A stretch of 64,000 nt of DNA. Source: Cyathus striatus. Lineage: Eukaryota; Basidiomycota; Agaricomycetes; Agaricales; Nidulariaceae. The stretch is from assembly GCA_025738555.1 (NCBI GenBank), contig JAOVFP010000016.1:2294001-2358000 (forward strand), in the 5' to 3' direction. Below the pieces are notes generated by a model. It was not told the DNA's origin, did not search any database, and saw nothing but the letters and a program-made list of their open reading frames with translations. The translations under genes and the position numbers were made by a program. Positions 45,400 through 56,900 of the stretch are shown one piece after another (the stretch's first letter is position 1; the number at the start of each line of letters is the position of its first letter).

Positions 45400-46380
45400 A
45401 GGTAGACGACATTCATAAACAACTAACATCATGTGTGTGTTACTTTACTGTGACAATCTGCCTAAAAATGGAAATTTAACTTCAAAATCATAATAGAACA
45501 ACAATATGATACTTTACAAGGCAAATTGCTTGAGGGAAATATACATATAAGTGAATAGAACATATCCACCAAGTTTTGTAATTTTTGGGTGCATACTTGC
45601 TGAGAAGAGGTATTTTTAGTATTTATTCCACATCAGTCTCAGAGGCTTGATCAATCACTCAGGTATTGCAAAGAAACTGTCTCAGTTGATGATTTATATC
45701 TAATCTTTACTTAAATATATGATTTATAATCTCAGGTCAAATTAATGAACTCATGTGTAACAGTGTAATTGCCTGCACTCCAATTGCATTCACCTTCTAT
45801 GCATGGCCATTGGCACTGAGTATTGAAACTTTGACTGGTTACCACATAACCTATCTATTTCGGTTGAAATTCCTCATTATAATTACTGGATCTTATCTGG
45901 GTAGTTCACAATTGCATTATTACTGAGATAAGTGTGCATTGACACAGTACACTTCAAGTTTTTTCTCTTATTCTTGCAGTGGCTACAGAATTTCAACATA
46001 TTTATCTTCTTTGGTGCATTCTCAACTGTACTTTGGTAAAATTTCCGAACACTATTTAAAGAAACCCTTTCCCTAGAAGCATATTAGGCTTATATTTGTG
46101 GATGAGCAGTATGCAATGCGAGTTCACTTCACCATTTCCATGTCAAACTCCAGCTGCAGCACAAAATGTGCCACTTGTCTCCACAAACACATTTTAATCA
46201 CAAAAAAAGCATACATATGTGCACTAGTATGCTGGTCACCATTCCCTCAAGCCACATTTGCGAAAACATATCTGGTTGTAAAGTTATTCAACTTATTGGT
46301 ATGGCTACCACAAAAATTACCATTTTCGGACATGTCATGCTCATCACATGATGTTAGTTGTTTATGAATGTCGTCTACCT
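45400..46380. mobile_element. TA-flanked MITE nested in the MULE, 981 bp
   Basis: Inverted ends AGGTAGACGACATTCATAAA and complement TTTATGAATGTCGTCTACCT, about 36 bp matching, flanked by TA (45398-45399 and 46381-46382). AT-rich and without a transposase-like frame. The end sequence is unlike the 269-bp MITE family. Confidence 0.72.
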
Positions 46381-47098
46381 TAAAAAGCTTGTAAGTGATG
46401 CAATAAATTCATTGGTTTGTATATGCACTGTGTGGTCCAGCACCAATGAAAAACAAAAGAAAGTGTAATTCCCCACTTTCAATTCATTTATCCTATGCTT
46501 GTGCATACACACCTTATTTACCATCACTACATATATACTATGTAAACTGCAATATCTATTATGTTCTCCTCTCATTCACCCACTATGCCACACCTTTTAA
46601 GTCCCTTCTACCCCACATGCAACCACTGCATGATGGTATCCTTGTACTCAAAGATAGTGGGCTATGCTGCTTGCTGACTCTATTCCATTATTGTATAGTA
46701 TGTGCTGCAACAAGACTAGCTAGCTTATGGTATATACTAAATTTAGCAAATGCATAAGTGCAGTCATACAACAACTCAGTAAATTTATTTCATTGATTTC
46801 TATGGTATGAAGTTCTGAATCTTGAAAATGACATGCAGGGAACTGAGGCTGCTGGAACCTGTGTGGGACACAATATATTGCATGCAAAGTTAACAATTTC
46901 TGTAAGTGACGCCATTTTTTGTGACCCACAAGCAAGGTTCTGTCACATCACTGATAACCCTGAGACCAAATATGCCAGCCCTTCCCTCACAAGTTTGGCC
47001 TCTTAGATCTGTTTATTGTTTGTCCTGATCTCTTACCTAATCACATGTAGGTCAATCGAGTGAGGTGAGGGGATGGTTTTAGGAGCCTGGCTTGCTTC

Positions 47099-47589
47099 AC
47101 TGTCCAGTGCTTTCATGAAGGCTGTGTGTGTTGTGTTACTGGTGTACACATCATGCTATTACCATATACACTAGTATACACCATGTCGCTGTGTTCCTGG
47201 TCCAGTCTGTTGAGGCTTCTCCCTGTCAACCCTCCCAGCATTTCATGTGCCACAAGAGATCAGTGTTTCAATGTTGATTGGAGAATTAGCTCAGGATGAT
47301 CACATTCAATGTTTTGGATATACAAAGATTATGGCTTACTTTGTGGAGAATAATTTTGAGTAAATCACTGTTATGAGTGCTTGTGCAGTGGGTGGTATAT
47401 CTCTGTTTGTCTATATGGTCAAGGTGGTGTATACATGATTCAAGTGATCATGGAAAGAAACCCACAGGATTGGCACATGCATTGCCACCCACGAGGTCTG
47501 GGAAGACAGAGAATGTCTGCACAGAGGATGGCACAAACTTGGCTGAGATGCACTTGGACCAAAATTTCAACCCATCATGTCAGGTCCTG
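47099..47589 (+). other. 5' part of the split membrane-protein gene or its leader
   Basis: A frame from 47377 runs in register through VLNMI up to the insertion point of the next MULE; after removal of that element and one duplication copy the frame continues into the 48654 ORF (NMIPLSDPSIASS). Whether this segment was translated before insertion is inference. 47099-47376 shows nothing. Confidence 0.4.
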
Positions 47590-47598
47590 AACATGATC

Positions 47599-48650
47599 CA
47601 GTCTCCTTCCCAGACCTTATGGGAGGTCTCTCTACTAGAGCAGTACACAATTCTTATTCCAAGTTAATGGGGAATAGATTATGTCTCATGATATTTATCT
47701 CACATTCCGCTTTAGGCCATTTGAAATTTGAACTTTAATTCAGTGAGACCTCCCATAAGGTCTGGCATAAAACATATACAAATAACATAGCCACATGATG
47801 GCTGATGCACCAAATTTTGTTCTGAGATTGAAATGCTTCATCCAGGGGCATCTAAAAAAAGTTTCTATGGGGTTGTTGCTTAGTATGAAATCATGGTCAT
47901 GTTGACGCATAGCTGCCTCATTCAGGATCTTCATTCATGACTTGACCTCCTGCAGAGAGAAGATTATCCAGTAAAACCCACAACATTTGAGCTTCAGCTG
48001 CAAACTTAATTATCATCTTTTCAATCTGAATTCCTGAACTTGTTTTGCTGTTAAATTCATGGCACCAATCTGCCACTCCTCTCCATTTAGAAGAAGATTC
48101 TTAACCTTGTCTCTACATTCATTTTGAGCCCACATATGAATCCATTCCAGATCTACCCAAGTCAGTGGTAGAAACAAGTGTTGACACTATAATATTTGCA
48201 TTTGCTTGAAGGTTCAGCAACTTGCTTTCAAACTGAGGGTTGGAGATAAGGAATAAGAGGAAATCTGAGAGTGTAGTATTGTAGCAAGATAAAATAGCAT
48301 AGAATTCAGTGAGAACAGCTTCATTCATGGCCACCACAGAATCCAGATGAACATGAAAGATTGTCTTATCAACAGGATAACCGTTGTCAACACCTTTGAT
48401 GCTTACTCATGGAAAGTTTAAACTCAGAAGTTGGCAGCTCTTGTGGTGGTCAGCTTGACCCTCCTATTTGTATATGTTTTATGCCAGACCTTATAGGAGG
48501 TCTCACTGAATTAAAGTTCAAATTTTGAACAGCCTAAAGCGAAATGTGAGATAAATATCACAAGATATAATCTATTCCCCATTAACTTGGAATAAGAATT
48601 GTGTACCACTCTAGTAGAGAGACCTCCCATAAGGTCTGGGAAGGAGACTG
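47599..48650. mobile_element. Second Mutator-like element, 1052 bp
   Basis: Ends CAGTCTCCTTCCCAGACC and complement, TIRs about 190 bp (47599-47790 and 48463-48650), perfect 9-bp duplication AACATGATC at 47590-47598 and 48651-48659. Each TIR itself contains CCAGACCTTATGGGAGGTCTC near its outer end and its inverted copy near the inner end, so the arms are self-complementary. The ~670-bp interior has a minus-strand frame (48119-48337) with LSDFLLFLISNPQFESKLLN that looks like a captured gene fragment; no transposase. Confidence 0.88.
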
Positions 48651-48653
48651 AAC

Positions 48654-51062
48654 ATGATCCCTCTATCTGATCCCTCCATTGCATCTTCCCAGCACCCTTA
48701 TTCCTTCTTTACAGAATCACCAACAACAGAGAATGGTCCCCACCACCCTGTGCCTATCTGTGCCTTCAATCTCTCAGACCCTACACTCTCCACCCAGCCA
48801 TTGGATGATACCCTTACAGTTCCAGACCTGTGGAGGAACTTTAATCATTCAGCCCCTCATTTACCACTCCCAGGTGTAATACACCTCAATGTACCTGCAT
48901 CTTTTGAGGCGCTAAGGATCTCAAGAGCAGGCTCTCTGTCTTGTTCTGTAATACATCCACTGTTGCCTGTTGAAGGACCCTCAAGGATGCCTGAGATGTT
49001 GGCCATGGGCTTGGGAGAGAGCTTGAAGAGATTTGTTCCTTTGGTTCCCTGCAACCATCAGTGTTATGAACGTAAAGTGAAAATGTGTGTATTTGCTTCT
49101 TTTTACTCCTGAAGCAAATTAGTACTTATGTTCAATTAGGTCTGAGGATGATTCTAAAGAGATTGAGTTGGAACCTTTGCAAATGGACTACTCGTGGGTT
49201 ATAGTCACGATTGCATTGTGCTATGCACTTAAGATATTTCTGAATAGTGATCCCAATCCACCTGGATGGACATCATATCTTCACCCTGAAGGTGTACATT
49301 ATTTCTGTGACATTGAAAAGGTGAAATGGTATATATAATTCTTTGACTCATGTACATACTTAAAAAATATTTCACAGCACATATACACAGATGCAAATCT
49401 ATATGACCCTGATGTGCAATCCCTCATTAATCAAAGCATTGAAGAAATATATGGCTTTATGCGAATCAATTCTATAATCCTATCTCTTACCACTGACCTG
49501 GTTCTTGACTTTGTTGATGATAAAGTGTACTACTATTTTGTGGAACATAAAAATAGATCAGTCTTCTACTTTGATAAGATGAAGACTACAGATTTTCCTT
49601 CATGGCAAGAGGTTCAAGGAGCATCATATTTGATGCATTTTGGGCATCTTATAGAGGCTGAGTATTGGTAAGGTATTTTTCCATGTTTCTTGTGCTGCTG
49701 TTTACCATCATTTCTAGGTGGCATATTTTCTTGTTTTCAAGTTCATTGAAGATCAATGAAGAGATTGTTGGTGAACTACAAAACACCATAATACATAAAA
49801 TTGGAGGTACACTTTTTTTGTGATCTCCATTGTTGTACATTCAAATTCACAGATGGTGTTGCAGACAGCATGACAACAACATTTTCTACTAATACCTTTG
49901 GTAATGAAGATCTCTGCAAGTTGTTGAGCGTAGCAAACAGTTTAAAGGGTGTGATTTTACATTGGGTATTGATGTTGTAAAATCTGATATATACTGCAGA
50001 AAATATTGGAATGTCATACAATGGTTCCATTTGCATGTTGAGTAAGATTGATTATTTCTCCAGCTCTTCTAGTTGTATACTGACTCATTATATAGGCAGA
50101 TTTATGTGGGGTTTTGCACATGACTGCTTTCTACATTGGCATGGACAGCTTGCTGTGCATCTTAGTCGAGATATGTCAGCTCATGGGCCCATCATGAAGG
50201 TATGGTCTTGGATAATGAAAATATCTTCAGCACCTTTTTTCGGCTCCCGATGCCCATCTCCGGAACCTGGAAAAGATTTGGGTTGATTGTCTCATGTATG
50301 AACATATCTGGAAGCAAAATGTCCAAAAACTGAGCAATGAATGGCAACAATCTGCTCTATTCGTAAGTATACAAGAAAATAAAAGATTTGACTCTGATAT
50401 TAACTCTTGATATTAGTCAACCATTTTGCTCAACACAAATGTTGCATTCCTCGCCATTCAAACTATCGATCAGAATAACCATCCATACCAGTCACCAGGC
50501 CAAGTGTTGAGTTATCTGTCAATGATTTCCACCATCAGGAGCATTATTCTTATCTTCCTTCTCATTTGACTAAATGGAACCAAAGAGAAAGAAAATGTGT
50601 ATGATGCGGTATGTGCTTAAAATTGAAATGTTTCCTGGCTATGATTTATTTTTGATTTTATGTAGTGGGCTTTTCTACATAGCAGGGCCCATCCAAAATA
50701 TGGCCTTGAAATCTTAGCAATTGTGTACAGCTTATCTTATGCCCTTTTTTGTGGGGGTGAGTGAATTTTGACTAATACAATTCTACTAAGTAATCTCTAT
50801 TCACAGTGTGGTTGGCTTCCTTGCTGCAATAGCATGGATGTGCATGGCAGATGCAGATGTGTCAACCTGTATACTAACTGGTTTTGCTTGGCTGGGTATA
50901 GCAGTTCTGATTGTTCTTTGCATCTGGATTATCTGGGACTCTGAATTTGGTAATGAACTACCTCAAGAAGATAGTGGCAGTGATATCTTTTCTGTGTGGA
51001 GAGAGAAGATCCTGTTGCATTTCAACAGCCACCATTCCTCAGAGTCATGGCTAACCATGTGA
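48654..51062 (+). pseudogene. WW-like/membrane protein of Agaricomycetes, disrupted
   Basis: About eleven exons with good GT...AG introns: 48654-49084, 49140-49320, 49378-49667, 49718-49806, 49853-49948, 50000-50041, 50096-50199, 50231-50362, 50417-50608, 50666-50756, 50808-51062. The WW-like core PPGWTSYLHPEGVHYFCDIE is followed by HIYTDANLYDPDVQSLINQS, a YYYFVEHKNRSVFYFD strand, GRFMWGFAHDCFLHWHGQLA-type block (first G from the splice) and a C-terminal set of membrane helices (GFLAAIAWMCMADAD, LGIAVLIVLCIWIIW). This family is widespread in Agaricomycetes and functionally unknown. TGA at 50567-50569 (LLI-stop-LNGTKE, Arg expected) and a frame problem at the exon 10/11 junction argue for a pseudogene. 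The ATG at 48654 lies inside the MULE target duplication. Confidence 0.65.
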
Positions 51063-51564
51063 TTGATCACTCAGTAAAAATGGTTAGTTGGCAATATGTA
51101 GTGGTTTAGTCATCTGAATGTCACAATTGTGCAAATGGTGACTAAGGTGTTGAAAATTTTATGCAGTTTTGACTTTTTGATGGCTGCAGATATTTTTAGA
51201 ATAGTCAGTCTCAAGTTCTCTAGTAGTCACCAAGTAGTCATGTATAAGTCAAGTCAAAGTCAGAACTTGGCAGCATGTAGTCAATTCTCTGGGTTTATTA
51301 ATTCTTTAATTCCCTCATGCAATACATAGAAAAAGAATGATAATGTATTTAAGCTAAATACACAATACTGTGACTACTGAGCTAAGCTTACATGCTTATA
51401 CCTACTATCCCTGAAAGTCTCAGCACAGCTGACATACTGGAGCTAATACTACAAAAGGCTGATACCTTGAGGTTTCATGAGTCAGATACAATGTTATTCA
51501 CTGTGAAATGTAATGAATGGCTAGGATATGTTGACAGTCCTTCATCTCCCCCCATATGACATCA
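51063..51564. other. 3' flank, nothing recognised
   Basis: AT-rich sequence; the 66-residue frame at 51129-51329 shows no domain. Confidence 0.4.
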
Positions 51565-51572
51565 TGTGGTAC

Positions 51573-52038
51573 TAGTGTTGTTGCAGCTTGGCTTGAGGAG
51601 CCATAGCTGCCCAAGCCAAGCTGATTTCTAGCTAGCTGCAGCCAGCCATTTGGCTAACAGCTTGCATGGCTGACACCCCAGCTAAAGGGTTAGCTGGAGG
51701 GTTTCCTATATTAGGTAATAATTAGTGCTTTCCCTGGCAGCTGGAGAGGTACCAACACTTAATTAATTAATTATTATGTAACATCTTCTCTTAGGTGTTT
51801 GATATGTAGTTGTAGTAGTTGCTTGTCATGTTGGGATATGAATGGGTGTCTGTGGTTGGTTTACTTACTCTAATTTAATTTTCACCTACTTTTGCTTGAT
51901 GTTTGTAGTTTTAATATTATTTATATAGCAAGATTACACTGGTAATAACATAAAATATTCCTCATATTTTTACCAACTTCCTAAAATGTATATTAGCTGC
52001 AGCTTAGCTGAGTCATGTTTAGCTGTTTAACAACACTA
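51573..52038. mobile_element. hAT element (TAGTGTTGTT family), 466 bp
   Basis: Begins TAGTGTTGTTGCAGCTTGG, ends GTTTAACAACACTA. The flanking octamers TGTGGTAC (51565-51572) and TGTAGTAC (52039-52046) differ by one transition. Contains GCT/AGC-rich inverted repeats (AGCTAGCTGCAGCCAGCC). Non-coding. Confidence 0.8.
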
Positions 52039-52107
52039 TGTAGTACTATCATAAAAGGAAATATTCCTACTACCTTTTAAGGTAGTGGGTTATGGGGATG
52101 TTTGGAT

Positions 52108-52430
52108 TAGTGTTGTTAAACAGCTAAACATGACTTGGCTTGGCTCAGATAGGGCTGGCTAACCTTGAATTCAGCTAAGCTGCAGCTAATCTACATTTTA
52201 GAAAGTTGGCAAAAATATGAGGAATATTATATTATTACTAGTGTAATCTTGCTATATAAATAATATTAAAACTACAAACATCAAGCAAAAGTAGCTGAAA
52301 ATAAAATTAGAGTAAGTAAACCAACCACAGATACTCATTCATATCCCAACATGATGAGCAACTACTACAACTACATATCAAATGTCTAAGAGAAGGTATT
52401 ACATAATAATTAATTAATTAAGCACTGGTA
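52108..52430. mobile_element. Second, inverted and truncated copy of the TAGTGTTGTT hAT
   Basis: Starts TAGTGTTGTTAAACAGCTAA and is collinear, in reverse complement, with 51740-52038 of the neighbouring copy (shared CATGTTGGGATATGAATG-type block and TTAATTAATTAATTATTATG). The far end is lost after about 52430. Head-to-head with the first copy, making a ~430-bp inverted pair separated by ~70 bases. Confidence 0.7.
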
Positions 52431-53363
52431 GTGATACACATGTAATTGTATTCAAATGTACCTGTTTAATTTTTGCATCCTTTTCAATGGACTTCAGACT
52501 GAGAACATAGAGACAAAGAGGAGGGACCGAGCTCCCAGGTTGCCTCCCATACCAACTACTAAGGGATGGAAACAATTACCTAAAACATAAACAACAGCAA
52601 CTCCCTTTCAGTCTGAACTTTATACACTTAACAAATACTTTACCTTTTTCATTCTAAAAACATATTCAATATATGAGAAACTATACGTATCAGAAATTTG
52701 CACTTACAAGCAGACTAGAGCCCAGAAAAACATACCGGCATTAATAGTTACCATATGACAAAATGACTGATCCTAGACCTAGAACCAGAAGAAATAACAT
52801 GAGCTTGAGGCTGGGTGATGTAGGGATATTTTGGACTAAAAAGATAACAAAGGATGACTATGAAAGAACATTACAATGATGAGTTATTGAGGAAATGAGA
52901 GATTGACAAGAGTGCATCACACATCATTGCCACAACTTCCGAATTAGGAAGGTGCTAATGGAAGTGCCTGCATGAGTGCACACTGTCATAATATGGCATC
53001 AGATAGGGAAATGTGGAAGTGCCACAGTGATTGGTTATATATATAATTGCTGATGCTGGGTGCTGATCCACTACTACATCAGGAAACACTGATCCGGCTA
53101 CCGAGCCAAGTGCCAAGCTCAGTAGCCTATATCAATCATCTGCCAAGCCATATAGATATCTGTAGGCTACATCACATTATATAGCACGCATTGATGCTAG
53201 ATAGAGCTGGGTAGACTATAGAGTACACTATGACAGACATATAGATTTACATACATTAGACAGCTATCTACATATCTCTTTATAGATGTCCTGCAATTTT
53301 ATGTAGACTATATAAGTGCAGATAGTTTAGCTCCTTCCCTTTCTTGGATCTTGAAAGATCACT
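52431..53363. other. Intergenic
   Basis: No gene or repeat recognised; AT-rich with a GATATCTGTAGGCTAC-like duplicated pattern near 53150. Ends at the target duplication of the KDZ element. Confidence 0.4.
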
Positions 53364-53388
53364 ACTTATACCAGTACTTTACGCTCCC

Positions 53389-53650
53389 CCCCCCAGTCCG
53401 TCCGGACTCAATATAGTCCGGATAGTCCGGGTGGAGTCCGGCGGAGTCCTAATGGAATCTGGTGGAGTCCAGGTGGAGTCCAGTGGAGTCCAGTGGAGTC
53501 CGGTGGAGTCCGGGTGGAGTCCGGATGGAGTCCTGATAGAATAGATATTGTCCTGATGACATCCTGCTGGAATGTAAGGAGTCCTGGTGGAGTCCTGATG
53601 GACTTTGTATTTTTTAAAGTGACTTTGGGTGGACTCCAGGTAGACTCCAG
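53389..53650 (+). repeat. Left subterminal GGAGTCC array of the KDZ element
   Basis: More than ten copies of GGTGGAGTCC and variants (GGCGGAGTCC, GGATGGAGTCC, GGTGGACTCC) at 10-12 base spacing. Such subterminal repeats are typically transposase-binding sites. The same motif in inverted orientation occupies the right end. Confidence 0.7.
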
Positions 53651-53969
53651 GTGAACTTCACAGCAAGAAATGGAGATTGATATTTTCCCACACCTATTGA
53701 TAACATACTATCTCACATCTCACTACTACATCTTACAAATCAATTATATTTCATGCTACCACTACTATTCTTTACTACATTTTCCCACACCCTTCAGTAT
53801 TGATAGCATACTATCTTCCTACCACATCTTCCTATGTTTCTTCTACAATATTTTCCCACACCTATTTTTCTCCTACCAGATATCTCTGCAGCACATTTTC
53901 TGACACATCTTCTACCATATTTCCCACCTATTATTTCTGATGCCTCTTCTACCACATCTTCCAATGCTT

Positions 53970-56900
53970 CTACAACAGACCATCATCATGTTCAAAATCT
54001 TCACTAATAATACTAAAGTTTTGGCTGTTCTGCTGTTTTATTACATGTTGAGTATGATAAAAGATCATAGAATGTATGAACCAATTAAAGTTGCTTGGAG
54101 TCATATGTTTCATAATAGATTCAAATCCACCAAGCCATGAATTTAGTTGTTCACAGGCTTGTGTATTGAATGCTCGTTTATGATATCTTTCACCATTTCT
54201 ATCTTGTGCAATATAAACTAGATTTGGTGAAGAACCATCATGTGGTGCTGGATTACACCACTTTCTACAAAGGTAATCATCTGAGCGGTGATTTGTATAG
54301 TGATAGCCATCTACTACAAAGCGGCTACTTTTAAACCAATCTACCCAACTTCCATTTGCAACTGCTGTTCGAAGAAGTTTACATGCCTTATCAATACATA
54401 TGTAATCTGGTCTTAATTCTTCATCAGGAAAAACATCTTCTAAGAACTTAAGTATATTGGTTGTTGACTCAGACTTCACAAACTTTGTCCATGCAATTAC
54501 AGCACCACATGGAGCACATATTGTTTCTACACAATAATAGCGAGAGGCACTAAAATAATGAGATTTCTTTGAAATATTGGTATCTGATTCATCATGAGGC
54601 TGCTGAACATGTCTTCCTTGGTTTTTATTCCAAGGTGGATTTTCAGCTGGTTTGCGAAGCATTCTTCGTGCACCATTTAAGTAATCTGAACTATGTTCTA
54701 AATTATATTTACGCCACATTTCCTGGTGCTCATTGCAAGCTTGTGTATTATCTATCTTTTGATTTTGACAGTCATGAACATGGCATCTTGCTCCAAATTC
54801 TTGATTGTGAACATCACAAAATACACCTCCTCTATGGTTTACAAGTGTGTTGGAACAATTGTCATATGCACAGTGCTTAAAATATGTATTAGTATAATAT
54901 TGTTTAGTTTTAGTTGTGCATTACCTGTGGCCCCATAACAATCCCATCAATTACTACCATTTTAACTGTTGCACTCTCATCTGGTAGTGAGTCTTGAGTT
55001 TCTCTATAAGGCTGTGTACACTCTAAGCAGCTGTGATCATGTGATGCACGTATTTTTCCATTTTCACCCAACCTTGCAAATGCTTCTTCTGTTAATGCAG
55101 TAATTGAAAGTCCATCAAGACTAATAAAATTAACACCAGATCCTGCAGAAACCATGCGTATTGATTCATGTATAAAAGCCTCCGAGACTTGTCTTCGGCT
55201 TATTTCCTTTCCATTTCCAAAACTATTGTTCCAATATTCCATATATGCTGCAGCAGATGCATGAAAGCTATATATACCATTCAGAACACCTTGAGAAAAT
55301 GCCCTATCTACCCATAGTTTTTTTCCTACTTTCAGATATTTAGCAGAGTTTAAATGAACCATATAATATCCCTGTTTTTCATCATAAGCTCGTTCATGTT
55401 CTGCAGAATATAATGTTTTACATTTTTCACAAGTACCTGATACTACATAAGCATGTTCAAATATTTTTGAGCCTTTAATTAATGTTGCTTTAGGTACATC
55501 TCTAACTTTAGTATGCACATGTAGTGCCCGTCCTTTACAGCTCTGTGTCTCACACTCTGCAGCTATAGGACATATTATATGAACAGGATCGATACTAGCA
55601 TGAGATACAGGTTTCAGTTGACCTTCAAAAACTTTTCTCTCCTGATTGAAAGGATACAAGTTCAGAAGTCTTGCCATTTCATCTAATTTAGTGCCTAACA
55701 AAATAGATCTGCCTGTTCGAGTTGTGTGTTCATCAATTTCATTATCTTCAAAGAGATCATCTGAGTCCATGCCAATTTTTTCCTGAATAGCTCTAGCCAG
55801 TAATCTAATCCATGCAGTTGCATCAACATTTTTTTCTCCTTTCAACTTTGCATTCTGCTGTCTTGCATGAAGACTTAACAAATCAACATTGTCAATCATA
55901 GAGAACAATATAACCAATATGGCAGAGAGTGTAATGTTTTCACCAAAATTTGACAGAATAAATTTACTGAACACATCAAATGTGATGTTAGGAAATGGTT
56001 GTTCATTTGCTGCAACTACTGGTTGAATAAAAAGAAATGGAACTAATGTTGCACTTGGAAGCCATTGAAATAGCCAGATAATTAATAACCAGAATAAAAT
56101 ATGTTGAGTTATTCCTGGCATGAATATAGCCCATATACAAGTTAAGCACCACAGATATATCTCAAAATTTGTAACCCAACTGAAAAATTCCATTGTAAAC
56201 TATTACAATTTAAATTCAATATACTTACTTGTGCTTTTTCGAACTAGACTTCTCTTTTTCCTCATGAGCTTTCTCATCTCTTCCTCCCTTCTCCTCCTTG
56301 CTCTTTCCCTTTCCCTTTCCCTTTCTTTTCTCCTTCTTCTCCTTAAGCCACTTTTTCAGATCCAAAAATGTATAATGATCACTTTCAAAGCCCCAAAGAT
56401 CCAGATCAGAAGGACTATCCTGATCCTCAGCCAACCAAGACTGCATGGCTGGAAAATCTGCAATCTTATCGAAATTTGAGTAGTTCTCATACCAGGCTGA
56501 AGATGATACAAAAACTGTGATGATTTCCTTCTTTGTTGCCTTTGCAACTGGCCAAGTTCTGTTCTTATCCATGATGTTGTGGTCAGAAACTGCCTTTATA
56601 CAGGCAAGATACCTCTGATATGCAACTCGAAGTCCAGGGGCTGTGCTCTCAAGAATATCCCTAGGAAGCTTTAGAACCTCAATAAGCTCTTCAGTGCGTT
56701 GCTCTGAGATTCCACCCCTTTGAATGAGAGAAGGGGTATGAGAGTGAGAAACAGCACGAGAACTGGCTGCAGAGCTTCCAGCTGACTTAGACTGAATAGA
56801 ATATGTCTCAACATCAAGGGAGGGTGGTGCATTTGGCATAAATCCAGACTATAAAACAACACAATATAAGTAAATGATACAAGAATAAAAGAATAAAATA

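Larger units (their letters stand above)
44391..47089. mobile_element. Mutator-like element (MULE), 2.7 kb, long TIRs
   Basis: Terminal inverted repeats of about 220 bp (44391-44612 and 46868-47089), beginning CAGGCTCCTAAAACCATCC, and a perfect 9-bp duplication GCTTGCTTC at 44382-44390 and 47090-47098. Long TIRs plus 9-bp duplications are diagnostic of MULEs. No transposase is visible; the interior is occupied by an old LTR-like segment and a nested 981-bp TA-flanked element. Non-autonomous. Confidence 0.88.
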
